The notes beneath the pieces were generated by a model, which did not search any database, was not told where the DNA came from, and saw nothing but the letters and a program-made list of their open reading frames with translations. From positions 1-64,000 of the forward strand of contig ARYC01003315.1 of NCBI GenBank assembly GCA_000711775.1: a stretch of 64,000 bases of DNA. Reading direction: 5' to 3'. The position numbers and the translations under genes are program-made. Numbering within the stretch: position 1 is the first letter of the stretch; every line of letters begins with the position of its first letter. Below are positions 1 through 11,640 of the stretch, in pieces. Source of the DNA: Oxytricha trifallax. Taxonomy: Eukaryota > Ciliophora > Spirotrichea > Sporadotrichida > Oxytrichidae.

Positions 1-870
1 AAGGAATGGGGGTCGCAAAATGGTACTGGCCGAGTTCTATTCCTGCCAAGGCCTCAGCCTGCCCTCTATAGCCACTCTCGGGAGCACCAGTCGCTATCAT
101 GTCAGGAGGCTACTCCAGGATGCCGCTCACTCCGACGGTCAGCTGTTACCTGCAAAGCGGGGTCGAAAGAATACGCTGCTCACAGCTGAAGAGGCTGACT
201 CAATCATTGCGCACATTGAGGAGAGCAAAGGGGTCTCACCACGAGAGGCATCTTGCAGAGCTTGCAGCAGCGGCTGGGAGTGCGCATTTCCCCCTATTGC
301 ATCAGCAGGTTCCTGAGGCACGAGTTGCACATGAGCTACCACAAGATCTCCCCATCTCACTCCCGACCACAATAACTTGAAGTCGCGGCTCCAGCGTCAG
401 ATCGCCGCTGCTTACTTCATTCAGGCCTCATGCTCGGGCTTCACGATATACAACATCGACGAGACCATCATCCAGAACACTGATAATCGCAGCCATTCCT
501 GGATCGCCAAGGGCAGCCAAAATGTCCAGTCTTCGCAGAAACGCATCAGCCGCCTCTGTATAACCGCGGCTGCCTCCAATCGGGGTAGCTTCATCTTCAA
601 TGTGAGTGTGGGTTGCACTATCTCCCACACCTTCTTGATCTTCATGGTGGATCTCATTTAGCATTTGGATGGGCAAGACAAAGACTGGAGGGCCCACTCC
701 ATCCTGATAATGGATAATGCTTCCTATCATCGCAGCCAACTTCGCCAGGGCGTGTGCTGAGTGCCCCGAGCGCCCAATCCCCATAGATTTCGAAGGGCTA
801 CAAAATGACCTTAAGGTCGCCCCACTAGCTCAATGTTCGCTGAAAGAGTCGACAGCAACAAAGTCTGCCA
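1..870 (+). mobile_element. Remnant of an IS630/Tc1-type DNA transposon (transposase)
   Basis: This block is about half G+C, in sharp contrast to the 75-80% AT of everything after about 870. Translation on the plus strand gives an N-terminal helix-turn-helix region (from the ATG at 20), then a second HTH-like stretch (SPYCISRFLRHEL), then the first catalytic motif YNIDET near 450-465. The second motif IMDNASYH lies near 705-730. These fit a DDE transposase of the IS630/Tc1/mariner superfamily. The third acidic residue was not found; the sequence loses its frame after SYHRSQ. The reading frame changes at least twice, around 225-245 and 355-380. One TAG inside the conserved part (659-661) is readable as Gln, as in ciliates. 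No end repeats are visible because the element runs off the left edge. It is a decayed copy, unlike the TBEs below in sequence and composition. Confidence 0.75.
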
Positions 871-1267
871 TGTTTTATAATTAAAAATATTTAATCGTTT
901 AATAGTTTAAATTAAGGGTTTTATAAATCACTTTTTAATTTCACTTTCCACCCACTTTTGCAATTCCCCTAATGGGGTTTCACTTTTTTCAGTTATTAAA
1001 TTTATTAGTGTTCATTTATTAAATTTTCATTCTCTCTATTCTCTAAAAAATTACTCTTGGGGTTTTATATAATTCAGCATTTTTTTAATAACACAGTCTA
1101 TTTAAAAGTAAATTTACCACTATCATTTCAGGAGGTTACATATCTCGTCTTAGAAAAGAAGGAGTAATTGATATGTCTTCTATATTGAAAATGAATATGT
1201 AAATTGCTTTTATAAAACATTTTATAATTAATTATAAAAATGCTCAGCTATTAATGACTCCAATAGA
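871..1267. other. AT-rich spacer, no gene seen
   Basis: Very AT-rich DNA between the GC-rich transposase remnant and the 3' end of the LamG gene. I see no homology, no convincing open frame and no repeats beyond short A/T runs. It probably holds the 3' flank of the LamG gene and germline-limited spacer. Confidence 0.4.
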
Positions 1268-2971
1268 TCATCGTTTATTTGCAATTTTATATTTCTTATT
1301 GCTATAAATTAACATATAAAATTGCTTTATATAATTTGCGTTTAGATTGTTATTTTAAGATATCCAACTCCTTGGAAAAGTTTTAGTTAAAAGATCAAAC
1401 AATCCAAGAGGTATGGGAATGTCTTAAGAACTCCCCATGAAATGAATTCTCGCAAATTTATCAGTAAACTAAACTCCAAAGTCTCCTCCCGAGTTGTAGC
1501 TGTTCACATTAGCAAGTGAGGAAGATTTTATTATTAAAGTTTACACTGTGCCTTTTGTTAGTGTTACAAACGTGTTCAATCGGTACCAAATTTCTATGGT
1601 GAAATCTACAGATTGAGCTGCAGTCAGAGCTAATGAATCTTTTCCGTAAGCGTATTTACCAGAGCCAAATAAAGTTCCCTGATCTGGCACACTAGATATA
1701 ATTTAGATTAATAACAGTTCATATAATATACTTACTAAAGTGGATCGGTAGAGTCAATCATGTCAGTATCTCCAAAAAGCAGCTAATTAGTTCCATATTA
1801 AGGAGCAGTTGCTGAAAATGTTGCATCTTTATTGTCTGGAATTATTTAATCACTTTAGATGTTGTCAAAGTCTAGTTTAGCTATGTAACTCAAATCATTA
1901 GCTAAATAGTTCATTTAAGTCGTGGGATTAGTGCTGGTATATATAGATGACCATTGAGTATTTACCCAAGTTTCTATCATATCAGTGGTTGGAGCTGCTA
2001 CATTTTCATATGTTTTAAATAATCTGAAAATTCCATTCATATGCATGGAGGTCTTCACTTTATCACAATTTTAAATTAATTACAATGATTGTGGCTATAT
2101 TCTTTTAATCGTTAATTAAATTTAGTGTTTATTAATCACTCTAGCCCTTATGACCAAATAAATACCTAGTAGTACCTATAGCTGCAGCCTACGGAAGACC
2201 AATAAGATCACTCTCTGAATATGAAGTTGGTGCACTTTATTAATAGCTCATGATGTTGTTGTTTCTCACATATAGCTAGATTTTAGTCCTAGGAGTGGAC
2301 CCAATGCCATACTTCTCAATCATAAATACTACATATGTGAAGCCTGGATATGCTTTAATCCCTGTGTTCCTGATTTTAGGTTTGGTATCCGCACCCAGTA
2401 AAATACTTACAGAAAAAAAACCGTTTTAATCCACATATATGCTGAAATATTCCTCTTATTGAATTGTGTAATCCTACCATAAACAATTTATGAATCATTG
2501 AATTATATAAAGTTTTTATTGAAAGATTTCCATCAATAAAACAATTGACAAGGAGTACTTACCGTGGTTGAGAAAACATAGTAACTACTGTTTTTGCAGG
2601 TATAGTAGTATAATTCCATTTTAAAAGGCATGTTATTTGTCATATCGAATTTGTTGGCTGCTGTGGCTACGAATTCAATTGCATCGTTATGCATATACAC
2701 TCCAAATTAATTTCTTTGCAATGTTTCTGTGTTTACCACTATATTTTATCAATTATTTTAGAAAATCCTGAATATTTTTAATATATAATTATAGATTTAT
2801 TATATTAAAAAAATAGATAGAATAGTGTTTTACATAAGTTAAATTCTTACATGTGGGGTATAGAATAGAACCAGTTTAGAATTGGAATTCAAGACCCTGT
2901 ATGAAATATAAAAAGAAAGTAAAAAAAATAAAGGAATATAGTTTAGATTCACATTGATGATATCCTTTCAT
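1268..2971 (-). CDS. Secreted protein with laminin-G-like (concanavalin-fold) domains
   Basis: The ATG at 2971 starts a 26-residue hydrophobic leader (KLYSFIFFTFFLYFIQG), a likely signal peptide. One frame then runs to TGA at 1268 after removal of four GT-AG introns: 2739-2850, 2474-2562, 2058-2139 and 1692-1735. The spliced length is 1377 nt, exactly 459 codons, which supports both the splicing and TAA/TAG as Gln. Residues about 45-200 form a LamG_3-like domain (AIEFVATAANKFDM, then FSIYVDQNGFFSVSI, then TYVVFMIEKYG and IQLYVRNN). A second one begins near LFGSGKYAYGKDSL, with DFTIEIWYRLNTF and GGDFGVQFTDKFARIHFMG, and looks cut short at the C terminus. Such proteins are usually cell-surface or secreted carbohydrate/ligand binders; the ligand is unknown. 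No IES is needed, so the gene sits on a single MDS. Confidence 0.85.
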
Positions 2972-3139
2972 TTTATTTATATAATTATTTTGATAAATAT
3001 ATTGTATTATTAATAGATATTTTTATAAAAATTCAAAAATAATCCTTATGACTATATTTCAATTTTTGTATCAAATCATTGTTAAATTTCTAATAAAAAA
3101 TAAATAAAACTTTTTTTGTCAGATTACATATCAATGATA

Positions 3140-3778
3140 TCAAATCACCATCGGTCTACCTTCCTAAATCATCTCATCCCCCTGATCACCCTTATATCTA
3201 TACTTTTTACCAGAGCCTCCCTTAGCAAATCCAAATCCACCACTAAAATCTAAAGCTTTCTTTGTGCTGTCATTCTTCTTAGTTTTCTTTTTATATTTGG
3301 AGGAGTATTTGTTTATATTTTGTGATAGAGAATTTTCCTCTTCATCACTGCTATTTTCGTTCTATTGATTACCCCTTTTCCATTATTTATAAATAAGAAG
3401 ATATTTCCATATAATCAAAGCCCCGATATAGATTTTTTAATAAATGAATTTACTAATATTTAGTGGGGCTTTTGGAGGGAGTCTAGACACGAGAATTTTT
3501 ATATTTGTTGTCACTTAAATTACTCACATATTTTTGTGCTTATATATCTTGAAATTCACATTCATTCTGATTATTGATTAATCCATTTGTTAATTTATCA
3601 AAACAATTTAATTAATAATTCATAATAAAATTATTTATTAGCTTTCAATACTATAGATGCTGGTGTAGTTTTCTCTTTCACCTAGTAACTTTGTGAAATT
3701 ATTCACTTTTCCGTATTTAGTTTGCTTTTAAAATTCGTTTTAATGTTAAGGTTTATTGTTTGGTTATGGAATTGGCAT
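3140..3778 (-). CDS. Small Asn/Lys/Gln-rich basic protein, unrecognised
   Basis: The ATG at 3778 opens MPIPQPNNKPQHQNEF and continues through NNFTKLLGERENYTSIYS. After a gap of unresolved limits (about 3570-3645) the coding resumes as NNQNECEFQDIQAQKYVSN and SRVQTPSKSPTK. A 55-bp IES at 3407-3461 with pointer AAATAT then leads in frame into the last block, which has an acidic patch (SSDEEEN), a lysine-rich run (KYKKKTKKND), DFSGGFGFAKGGSG and the end EGRPMVI before TGA at 3140. I do not recognise the family. The composition (acidic then lysine-rich, Gly-Phe repeats) would suit a nuclear or RNA-binding protein, which is inference only. It lies between the LamG and MATE genes on the same strand, about 70 bp from the MATE stop. 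Confidence 0.65.
3407..3461. other. IES, 55 bp, pointer AAATAT (minus-strand reading)
   Basis: The six-base direct repeat (atattt on the plus strand) lies at 3401-3406 and 3456-3461. Deleting one copy and the DNA between joins ...SPTKY to LLIYKQWKRGNQQ in the same frame. The segment also carries half of a hairpin whose arms (AAAGCCCC / GGGGCTTT) straddle its borders. Confidence 0.65.
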
Positions 3779-3846
3779 GTATTACCTTAGTTATGGTGCT
3801 TTATCACTGTCTCTACAATAAACTTCTTATTTATGAGAATTTAAAT

Positions 3847-5766
3847 TCAATTTAACATTAAAATTTATCCAAAAAAAATACTATAAAAAATGTCTCTATT
3901 GATACTCATCTAGTGTGAGATTTAGTAAGCCATTTTCTTCCAGCTGGTTCTGCAAGTCAAAATATAGGTGTACACTAAACACAGGGAAATCATTCCAACT
4001 ATTAGACCGAACCAAATGCCTCTGAGCTTAAAACCAAACGATATTGCAAAAATATAGCTTGCAGGGATACATATTAAATACATACAAATCAGTACAATCA
4101 CAGTGGATAATTAATAAGTTTTTAAGAAGTAAATAAAGATAATCATTTTTAAACTAATGAATTTCTCATTAAGTTAATTTTATTAATTAAGTGGCAATAG
4201 TCTGTAGCCCAAGACCCCTTATTCCACCTTCATGAATTAATTGAATTCCAGTGAAAACCATAGCTAGGGACATTATATTTACAACATCAAAGATTTAAGC
4301 TACTAAAGCTGGATTAGTGGTAAATAACCTTGAATACCTGTCCTGAATATGCTAGTAAACGATTTCCTGATATTTTTGAAGAAAAAAACATTGCTAATAT
4401 GATTAAGGTTTAACAAAAGCAATAATTAAGTTCATGAATATAGAACCAGAGACAGCCATCTTGAGATATATTCTTGCTTTTTTACTGTTGCCCTCTCCCA
4501 TTGCTTTTCCCACACAAGCCATAGCCCCCTGTTGGAGTCCAAGTGATAGCATCATAATAACGAAGAAAGTATTAAGTAGAACTACCTGAGCACCGCTAAC
4601 TTCTATACTAATTAGCCCTGCAATTATTATAAGTAATTCAAAGCCACCCCATTCCAAACATAGCATCACCGCACTTGGAATTCCAATCATTAAGTACTCT
4701 GCTTAAATATTAAATTATTTGGAATACATAACATGAATTAAAACAATAAAAATTTTAATTTAAAAGACTCTTTAAAGTCTTCCCAGGTTTCCTTTGTGAA
4801 GAAAAAGAAGCTAGTTTTTAAGTCTGATGAAGCCAGGCAAAACATTGTTAGCAGACTGAAATTCAAAGTGTAGGAAATCATCATAGCTAGGGAAGTTCCA
4901 AGAACGCCAAGTTGCATTGTATTGACTAAAATGTAACACCAAAACATATGTAGCAGGGAAGTTGTGGTCATTGTTACTGATACTAGGAGAGTTCGATGCA
5001 TTGAAATCAAGTATACTTTATAATTGTAATAATTGTTTATTTTAAATACCATATTTCACAAAAAAAAACTATCCAAAATATGCATCTTTTAAACATAATG
5101 TAAAGTTTATTGGCGAGTGGCATCAAATTAAGCATGAAAAAACATTCCAGGTATTAAAGCTTTAACATATATTCCTGCATACGAAGCTGCCTATGGCGAC
5201 TATCCAATAAATAGCAACACTCTTTCACACATCAGAATCATCATAATCATGGTTAATTTAAATTATTCTTACGTTTTTGTCAATTTATTAGGGAAAACAT
5301 TAAATTTAATTAAAATAATGGGGATAAAAGCAGCTATGACAACAACACGTCCTCGATTTAAATAAACTCCACATTTACGAAAATTTCTTTGCCCATAAGC
5401 TTGTGAGACTAGGGTACCTATACCACCGTTTAGCCCGATTATTATTGATTAAGAAACTATATTTACATACATGTTGCCTAAGCCCCCCCCTGCCACTTTT
5501 GCAGGGTCGTTCAAATGCCCGATGAAAAACAAATTCACATAAAAATAACTAATCATAGATAAACTTTGGATTTCTTAAACAAATAATATAAAATTCACTA
5601 TCTCCATGAAGAAGGCGAACATTTGAGAAATCATGGCAGGAATTGAGACTTTTGCTAATTTTAGGATCATTTTCCTGAATGGAGGCCTCTTAGTAGTCGA
5701 TTTAGGAAGCGATAACCTTAATTCTTTCCCTGTTTTCAGATTCATGTAAGGATCTAATTTTTACAT
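3847..5766 (-). CDS. MATE-family multidrug/toxin efflux transporter
   Basis: The reading starts at ATG 5766 (MQKLDPYMNLKTGKE; an internal Met lies at 5745) and ends at TGA 3847. After removal of three IESs the length is 1677 nt, 559 codons, normal for the family. Landmarks of MATE antiporters appear in order: IPAMISQMFAFFMEIVN, GHLNDPAKVAG, GLNGGIGTLVSQAYGQ, ERVLLFIGQSP, LGVLGTSLAMMISY, IPSAVMLCLEWGGFE, GAQVVLLNTFFV, LFTTNPALV, GGIRGLGLQTIA and GIWFGLIVGMISL. Twelve membrane helices are expected; the protein would export organic cations or toxins against H+ or Na+ at a membrane. An extra 42-nt in-frame stretch near 5260-5300 (bounded by AATTTAA) may be another small IES or a loop insertion. 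The gene is not scrambled: all blocks are in order on one strand. Confidence 0.9.
4107..4194. other. IES, 88 bp, pointer CCACT
   Basis: Direct repeat agtgg at 4102-4106 and 4190-4194. Its removal joins GLGLQTIA to TVIVLICMYL in frame in the MATE gene. The eliminated stretch is almost pure A/T and contains a TGA in the gene's frame. Confidence 0.8.
4701..4771. other. IES, 71 bp, pointer AGAGT
   Basis: Direct repeat actct at 4696-4700 and 4767-4771. Removal joins TWEDFKE to YLMIGIPSAVM in frame, which restores the expected MATE mid-loop into the helix ending LCLEW. Confidence 0.8.
5002..5085. other. IES, 84 bp, pointer ATGCAT
   Basis: The palindromic direct repeat atgcat lies at 4996-5001 and 5080-5085. 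Removal joins QTLHYVQKMH to RTLLVSVTMTTTSL in frame. The removed segment contains an in-frame TGA, so it cannot be coding. Confidence 0.85.
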
Positions 5767-5840
5767 ATATAAAAAATATATACAAATCATTATTTTATTT
5801 GAAAAGTAATATAATTTGAATATTAAAAATTAAAGTGTAA

Positions 5841-6026
5841 TCATAATAATTTTAAAGGAGAAGACAAGGCTCCAGAATCTATAGAGCCAGCAGTGGTGGG
5901 ATTATATTTAAATTTATTAGTTTTCGTAGGGGTTTAAAATTGATACTTTTCGAAAGAATTGCTATCATTAAGATTTTCTCTTTGCTTCGAGTAGAATTTA
6001 TGTTTCTTAGAATTCGAGTCAAGCAT
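5841..6026 (-). CDS. Possible short gene or terminal MDS (61 codons)
   Basis: From ATG 6026 (MLDSNSKKHKFYSKQRENL) the frame runs to TGA at 5841 and ends TAGSIDSGALSSPLKLL. Codon usage and G+C are like the neighbouring genes rather than the flanks, and the stop lies just upstream of the MATE start. The frame stays open for some 20 codons above the ATG, so this may be the last coding block of a longer gene whose earlier parts (around 6040-6180) I could not join. No family is recognised. Confidence 0.45.
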
Positions 6027-6329
6027 GTCTATATATTTATAGAAGTAGTTTTGTTTTTATTTGTTGAACAGAATTTTAAAAATCAAGATGATTTTCAGAA
6101 TATTTTTAATTATATAGGAAATAGGATGAAAATAATTGATTAATTTATTATATACAGAATCATGAATCAAATTCTTAGTGGGAGGAATTCAAAATACATA
6201 TAAGAGTTTTATAATTTACAAATTTAAATAAAGATAAAATGGAATTTTTAGTTCAAAAATACTATGGCAATAAGTCAAATTGTAACAAAAATATCAACTC
6301 AAAATAATTTTATTAACCAATTTATAGTA

Positions 6330-8350
6330 ATGCCAAAATCTTTGGAATAAGCCACAGATGTTTTAAATTCTTACTGTCAACTAGATCAGCAAAATGAACC
6401 TGCGAATGTGACTACCTACTATAAACCCCCTATCCATTAAATAAATTGACCTAGAACTCAGTCTAACTTTTTGAGAGGCATTTCTCATTCACAATTAGGC
6501 AGTGCTTTTGATAATGAATCTGAATTTAATTAATGCTGGATTTGAATTGAATTTTGATTAAGTTAATTCAAATATATTTATAGCATACAATTATCTCAGT
6601 AAAATCTATTATTTAAATATTAACAATGAGCTAAACTTTATTATTGCTTAACAGTTTTATTTATATTTTAATTGATTTAGACTCAAAATTAAAGTGAATT
6701 AATTATATAATTTAGATGAGAATATTTCCATGATTAAATTTATTAATTTAAACATATAAAAATGTAATTCTAGTTCTTTTGTTAGAGTAATTAATAGATC
6801 CATAAATAAAATTTATCATAAATTTAAATAAAATTGTTTATATTTCATCATTAGTAAAGTGCTGTAGGAATTGGTAAATATGTAAGAGAAAATTAATTAA
6901 TAAGTGCTTCTGCTTGTACTTCTTTTAAAGCTAGTATGTATGTAAGAGAAGCCTTGACTGGTTAAAATAGTAAGCTTTTGGATAAAACTAAGTTAATAAA
7001 AGATGAGTAAACATAGCAAATTAGGTTAGTATTGACACTTAAAATTCTCATAATATTTCTTTTAGAACCACAGAACTGACACCTTTAATGGTAGCATGCA
7101 TGATTGGAAATATGCAAACTGCAAGAATTTTAATTGAGCATGCCCGATAGATTTATGAACATAATCACGAAGATTTTAGACTTTTCATTGATATACAGAT
7201 TGATAGAGATAAAGGTGGTAATAATGCTTTGTTATATGCATGTAACAACTAAAATGCACTGGATGGTGGAAATTATTTACTAGTCTAATATCTTATCGAT
7301 GAAGCGGGAGCAGACCCAAATATTATGAACGATACTTACAAGAATGCACTGCTATTGGCTACAAAGAGAAATTAGCTTAATGTAGTTGACATGCTTATTT
7401 AGAGAAACGTGGATATTAACGTTACTGATAACAATGGCTGCAAGTAAGTTATTGACATTCCGAATATTTCCTATTAATTATTGTATTTAGTTCATTACAT
7501 TTGGCAGCTTCAGGTGGATTTCTAGAAATGTGCGAGACAATACTCTTGCATAGAGCAAAACTATTAAGGATGAATAAAGAAGCAGTGGTCTTTGACATAG
7601 ATTGCTTAGATGATGTCAGTTTAACACCATTAATGAAAGCCTCGATTAATGGTCATCTTGAAATAGTAAAACTTCTATTGAAATTTGGCGCCAATCCAAG
7701 AAAGAAAAATAAGCGTCAAGAATCAGCACTTGCTTTAGCTTGCATGCAAGAAAATACTGCAATTTGCGAAAGACTAATAATAGCAAAAGCTGATGTAAAT
7801 GAAGTTGATTTCAGAAAGAGGACACCTTTATTGAAGTGTGCTAGACATAATTCTCAAAGTGATATTTTACAAATGCTTTTGAAGGCTGGTGCTAGAACTG
7901 ATATTGCTGATGAAGAAGGAAGCACTCCCATGCATTTCGCAGCGATGAGAGGAACTGTGGAAGTGGGCATGTTTCTTATTAATTTGGGAGCTAATCCCTA
8001 TGCTAGAAATCGCAAGGGATTCGTTCCTTATGAGCTTACTGGCAGAGAAGAGGTAAAAGCTGCATTTATGGTATGTGCACTATGCCTATAAATAATATAA
8101 TTTCATAATTTATAACAACATTCTATTTATGAATTATCAAACTAAAAATTAAAGTGTTGAAGTATATAATTTAAAATGCCAAAAAAGCAGTATTAATAAT
8201 GGAAATTAATTGGGATATATGATGTAATGCAATCACTGTTTCGTAGTGCGTTATTGTGATATTGAGTGTTAGAAAAAAGATTGGTAAAATCACAAGAAAG
8301 TATGTGATAATTTCAAAAGAAGACTTCCTGGTGGAATTGGAATCATATGA
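6330..8350 (+). CDS. Ankyrin-repeat protein with C-terminal MYND zinc finger
   Basis: The ATG at 6330 begins MPKSLEQATDVLNSYCQL. Removing introns 6408-6461, 7025-7065 and 7444-7490 and IESs 6535-6897 and 8071-8131 leaves 1455 nt, exactly 485 codons ending at TGA 8348-8350. At least six ankyrin repeats follow residue about 90 (ELTPLMVACMIGNMQTARI, SLHLAASGGFLEM, LTPLMKASINGHLEIVKLLL, TPMHFAAMRGTVEVGMFLI). The last 45 residues are a MYND finger with its metal-binding series CNHC, YCDIEC, HKKVC, plus the typical CQKKDW. Ankyrin-MYND proteins act as protein-interaction adaptors (for example in cilia or transcription control); the partner here is unknown. A truncated duplicate lies at 22636-23091. 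Confidence 0.9.
6535..6897. other. IES, 363 bp, pointer AATTAAT
   Basis: Repeat AATTAAT at 6528-6534 and 6891-6897. Joining gives SAFDNESEFNQ followed by LISASACTSFKAS in frame. It is the longest IES resolved in the small-gene cluster and is over 80% A+T with no recognisable content. Confidence 0.7.
8071..8131. other. IES, 61 bp, pointer ATTTATG
   Basis: Repeat ATTTATG at 8064-8070 and 8125-8131. Removal joins the last ankyrin segment (EEVKAAFM) to NYQTKNQSVEVYNLKCQ and the MYND finger in frame. The same IES is still present in the duplicate at 22.8 kb. Confidence 0.8.
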
Positions 8351-11242
8351 GAAAAAATAATGTTATTTAATTATGCGCAATAGATTTTTTTTGAATTATT
8401 AACATCTAATATAAACATTAATTTATTTTAATTGGACAATTTAAATATCAAATTTTTCGTAATAATTTCATAACTATTTGATTATATATGTAGAAATGAG
8501 ATGTAATATTATTGATTCATCCTCAAATCTAAATTTATACTTTTGCAATTAAAAAATGTTATACGAAGTGCTAAATGAATTTATAAGGAAAATTAATTAG
8601 TATTTTCTAAATTTCACTTATACATAGCATCTTTTTTTAATTTTTAATGTTATATAAACACATAAAAAGAAAGTATACAAATATAAAAATACTGAGGAAT
8701 TTAAAAACTTTTATTAACTTTAAAATTTAAAAATAAGATTGTAAAATTATTTAAATTTATGATATTTCATTCACAAAAAGATAATTTAATACCTTGGAGA
8801 GCTAACATTAAACTTGAATATTAATTTTTAATTCATATCTTCTATAAGTTTTTCAATTCATTATATAAAGAATAAAGAGTTCAGCATTAATATATTAGAT
8901 TTATTTATTTTTTTCAAATTATATGGAATGATATTTAGTAGTGGAGAAATAAAGTTTAAATTAATCAGTTTAATTTTCAAATAGCTCGTATTATACTTAT
9001 CTTTTCATAAATCTACCATTATTCTAATTTTAAAAAAGAATATAAAAAAATATTTCAATAAAATATTCTATGTTTTCTCACAACATTAAAGCTATTCGTA
9101 TGATTAACCGTAACTTAAAAGTGCTTCAAATTATATAATAATATAAGAGTTTTGTGGTGCTTATTTACTCATAAATTACTTAAAAAATATTTTTTTAATA
9201 AAGTCCTATTTTGAACTTTCAAAACTATTTAATAAAGTGTAAATTTTATTAGTTTAAGCATATATTTAATAATTTATATTTTTAGCAATCAAACTTATAT
9301 AACTTAAATTTATAACATTCGACATATTTATTGTAAATCTTTTTATTTTGTCTTTTAGCAATAAAAGCTACTAATTTTTACAATTACTATAAAAAATAAA
9401 TTGCAATACTTTATATGATTTTAATCATATAATTGGACATTTAATTATAATATAAAGGAAGTTAATTTACTCATTAAATTTTTTTTAGATATTTGTTGCT
9501 AAGTACAATCATCATTTTTTAAAAAAAACCATTATACCATATAATATTATTCGAGTAACCAAAAAGATATTGTTTGAAATAGAAATATAATTATCAAGTG
9601 TTCATAAAAGTACTAGCCAGTTTATTTTTTAAAAATTGTTTGAATATATTTATAAGTAATTGGGTTAATCTAAATCATTAATTTAGAAATATATAAATAT
9701 ATATATATATAAATCTGTATTTTACAATATTTGCAAAGAAAAATGAATATTAGTATAATGTATTTATTCAAAGGAAATATTATTGAATCCTCTTCTATAT
9801 CTCAAAGACTAGTCATAGGTACAACCAAGCTTTTACGCCGAGATTTAGAATTCCTAAATTAGTATTATATCTAACATATAGATATTGAAATAATTTTAAT
9901 TTAGAATTAGAGATTAAAATAAAAATAATAGTACTTTCGCGGTTTGATTAGTTATTCATTATTATTAAAATGTAAAATTATCAGAAAAATTATAAAACAG
10001 AACTATCAATTAAAATTATATAATTTTTAATTTAACAAATCTATGATTTTTAGCTATATCTGAGTCTTATTAGGAATCACTATTTAACTCGTTTTATTAG
10101 ACACTCTATTCATGTTTTTTAACATATTATAAAAATAAATTGCTAATAAACTAAAATATTTATTAAATTTCTGTATATGTTTTATTTAATAATAAAATAT
10201 TTTATGTAATGAGTTAGATCCTGATTTAGAAGATTTATCATCTTAATGCGAGATAGATCGACTAAAGCTTAAGACATTTTCACTTTATTATATATTCAAA
10301 AAGATAGGAATACTAGGGATTTGAGATAAATTAGGAACTAAGAATTCTATTTCGTTGTCTAATCTTTTAATGCTTTTTGAAGCAATTTCTTCCTTAATTT
10401 TCTATGAATTATTAAAAAAATACTTTAACAACTTATACTATTTTTGATGTGTTTATTAAATTTTTTATGAAGTGTGTTTTCTACCAAATGTACTAAGAAC
10501 CTTATTATTTTAGCAGTTATTAAATTAATTGTTCTACCACTTTAAACTTTTGAGCTACCTCAATAATAATTAAAATTGTATCTAACATATCTAAAATTTT
10601 TTAGATTGTTTTTTTAAGTTACAAATAAAAATTAACGTGATAATAATTTGGTACGTTCTAAATTTATTGTTTCAAATAAATTTTATGCTTTGATATCAAT
10701 TTAAATTTTGTGATATAATTATAAATTATCAATAATATTGACCCCAGAATCCCTTAAATTTATATATAAAGATTAAATGAGAAAATTTTTTTAACATGTA
10801 TAATACCTCATATTAATTTATAGTTATTCTTGATTGTTATTTATATAGGATCTAAAAGTATATTTAAATAAATGAAATAAATTTAATTACTATATTCAAT
10901 TTAAATAAAAATCTTCTGATTATTGATAAAACTTTATTTGTTCCATAAAATTAAATACAAATAAATTTAACATAAATCAAAGCTGAGTAACTTGATCAAG
11001 CTTAACTTATTTCATTGATAAATTTATACCTTACAAAATTATTATTCTGTAGTATTGAAGGAAGAGATTTGAATTTGGAAATTAATTTAATATATATATA
11101 TATATATATTCACTTAATTAAATAAGAGGCAGTTTATATTCTTACTAAGATAACTCTTAATTTTTTGAATCAAAATTAACTTAATAAATCATTCAAAATC
11201 TAACTAAAATTATATGTTTTTTTTTCTCAATTTTATTAACAA

Positions 11243-11640
11243 TGCTATCATTATTAAAGTCCAGCAATCACTATAGTGGTTTCCCGTTAAACTTTTCTTG
11301 TCAACTACTAAGTATCTAGTCCTGTTGTTTCTTTGTGAAATCAGTAAGAATAAAATCTATCTGGAGATAGTCCAAAGTTTATCTGGAATTTATGGTGCCA
11401 AAAAAGCATTATAGAAGGAATTTTTGTGAAGTAAATTCAAATCAGAAGCCTTCAAAGAGCAATTTATAAATCTAAACGAAGTTAGGCTAGATCCATATAT
11501 TTATATATTCAAATAGGATAAGAAATATTAGCACTAGCTCAAGCTGGCAGGTTCTTCAACTGTTATAATAGAAAAAATGTTTAATTCGAAGCAACTGTAG
11601 TGAATGTTTGAATTCGGTTTCCCTCAGGTATTATATTGAT
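11243..11640 (+). other. About 0.37-kb insertion unique to K1, with protein-like open frame
   Basis: K2 and K3 lack this stretch; alignment of K1 with K2 fails from about 11275 and resumes near 11650. On the plus strand one frame reads KIYLEIVQSLSGIYGAKKAL and further on EAFKEQFINLNEVRLDPYIY with TAA/TAG as Gln; it is interrupted once by TGA. G+C is higher than in flanking IES DNA. I recognise no family. It could be a stray MDS of another gene, or a relic of an insertion. A second overlapping frame starting at ATG 11243 is also open, so the reading frame is uncertain. Confidence 0.35.

Noticed and set aside
3415-3475. Hairpin AAAGCCCC...GGGGCTTT as a terminator or mini-MITE
   Set aside because: The arms extend past the IES pointers into coding sequence on both sides, so it is more likely a coincidence of the IES borders; kept only as a remark on the IES.
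5940-6143. Plus-strand open frame opposite the 5841-6026 block
   Set aside because: Ends at TAA, which is not a stop here, and overlaps a better minus-strand reading; hydrophobic run typical of AT-rich noise.
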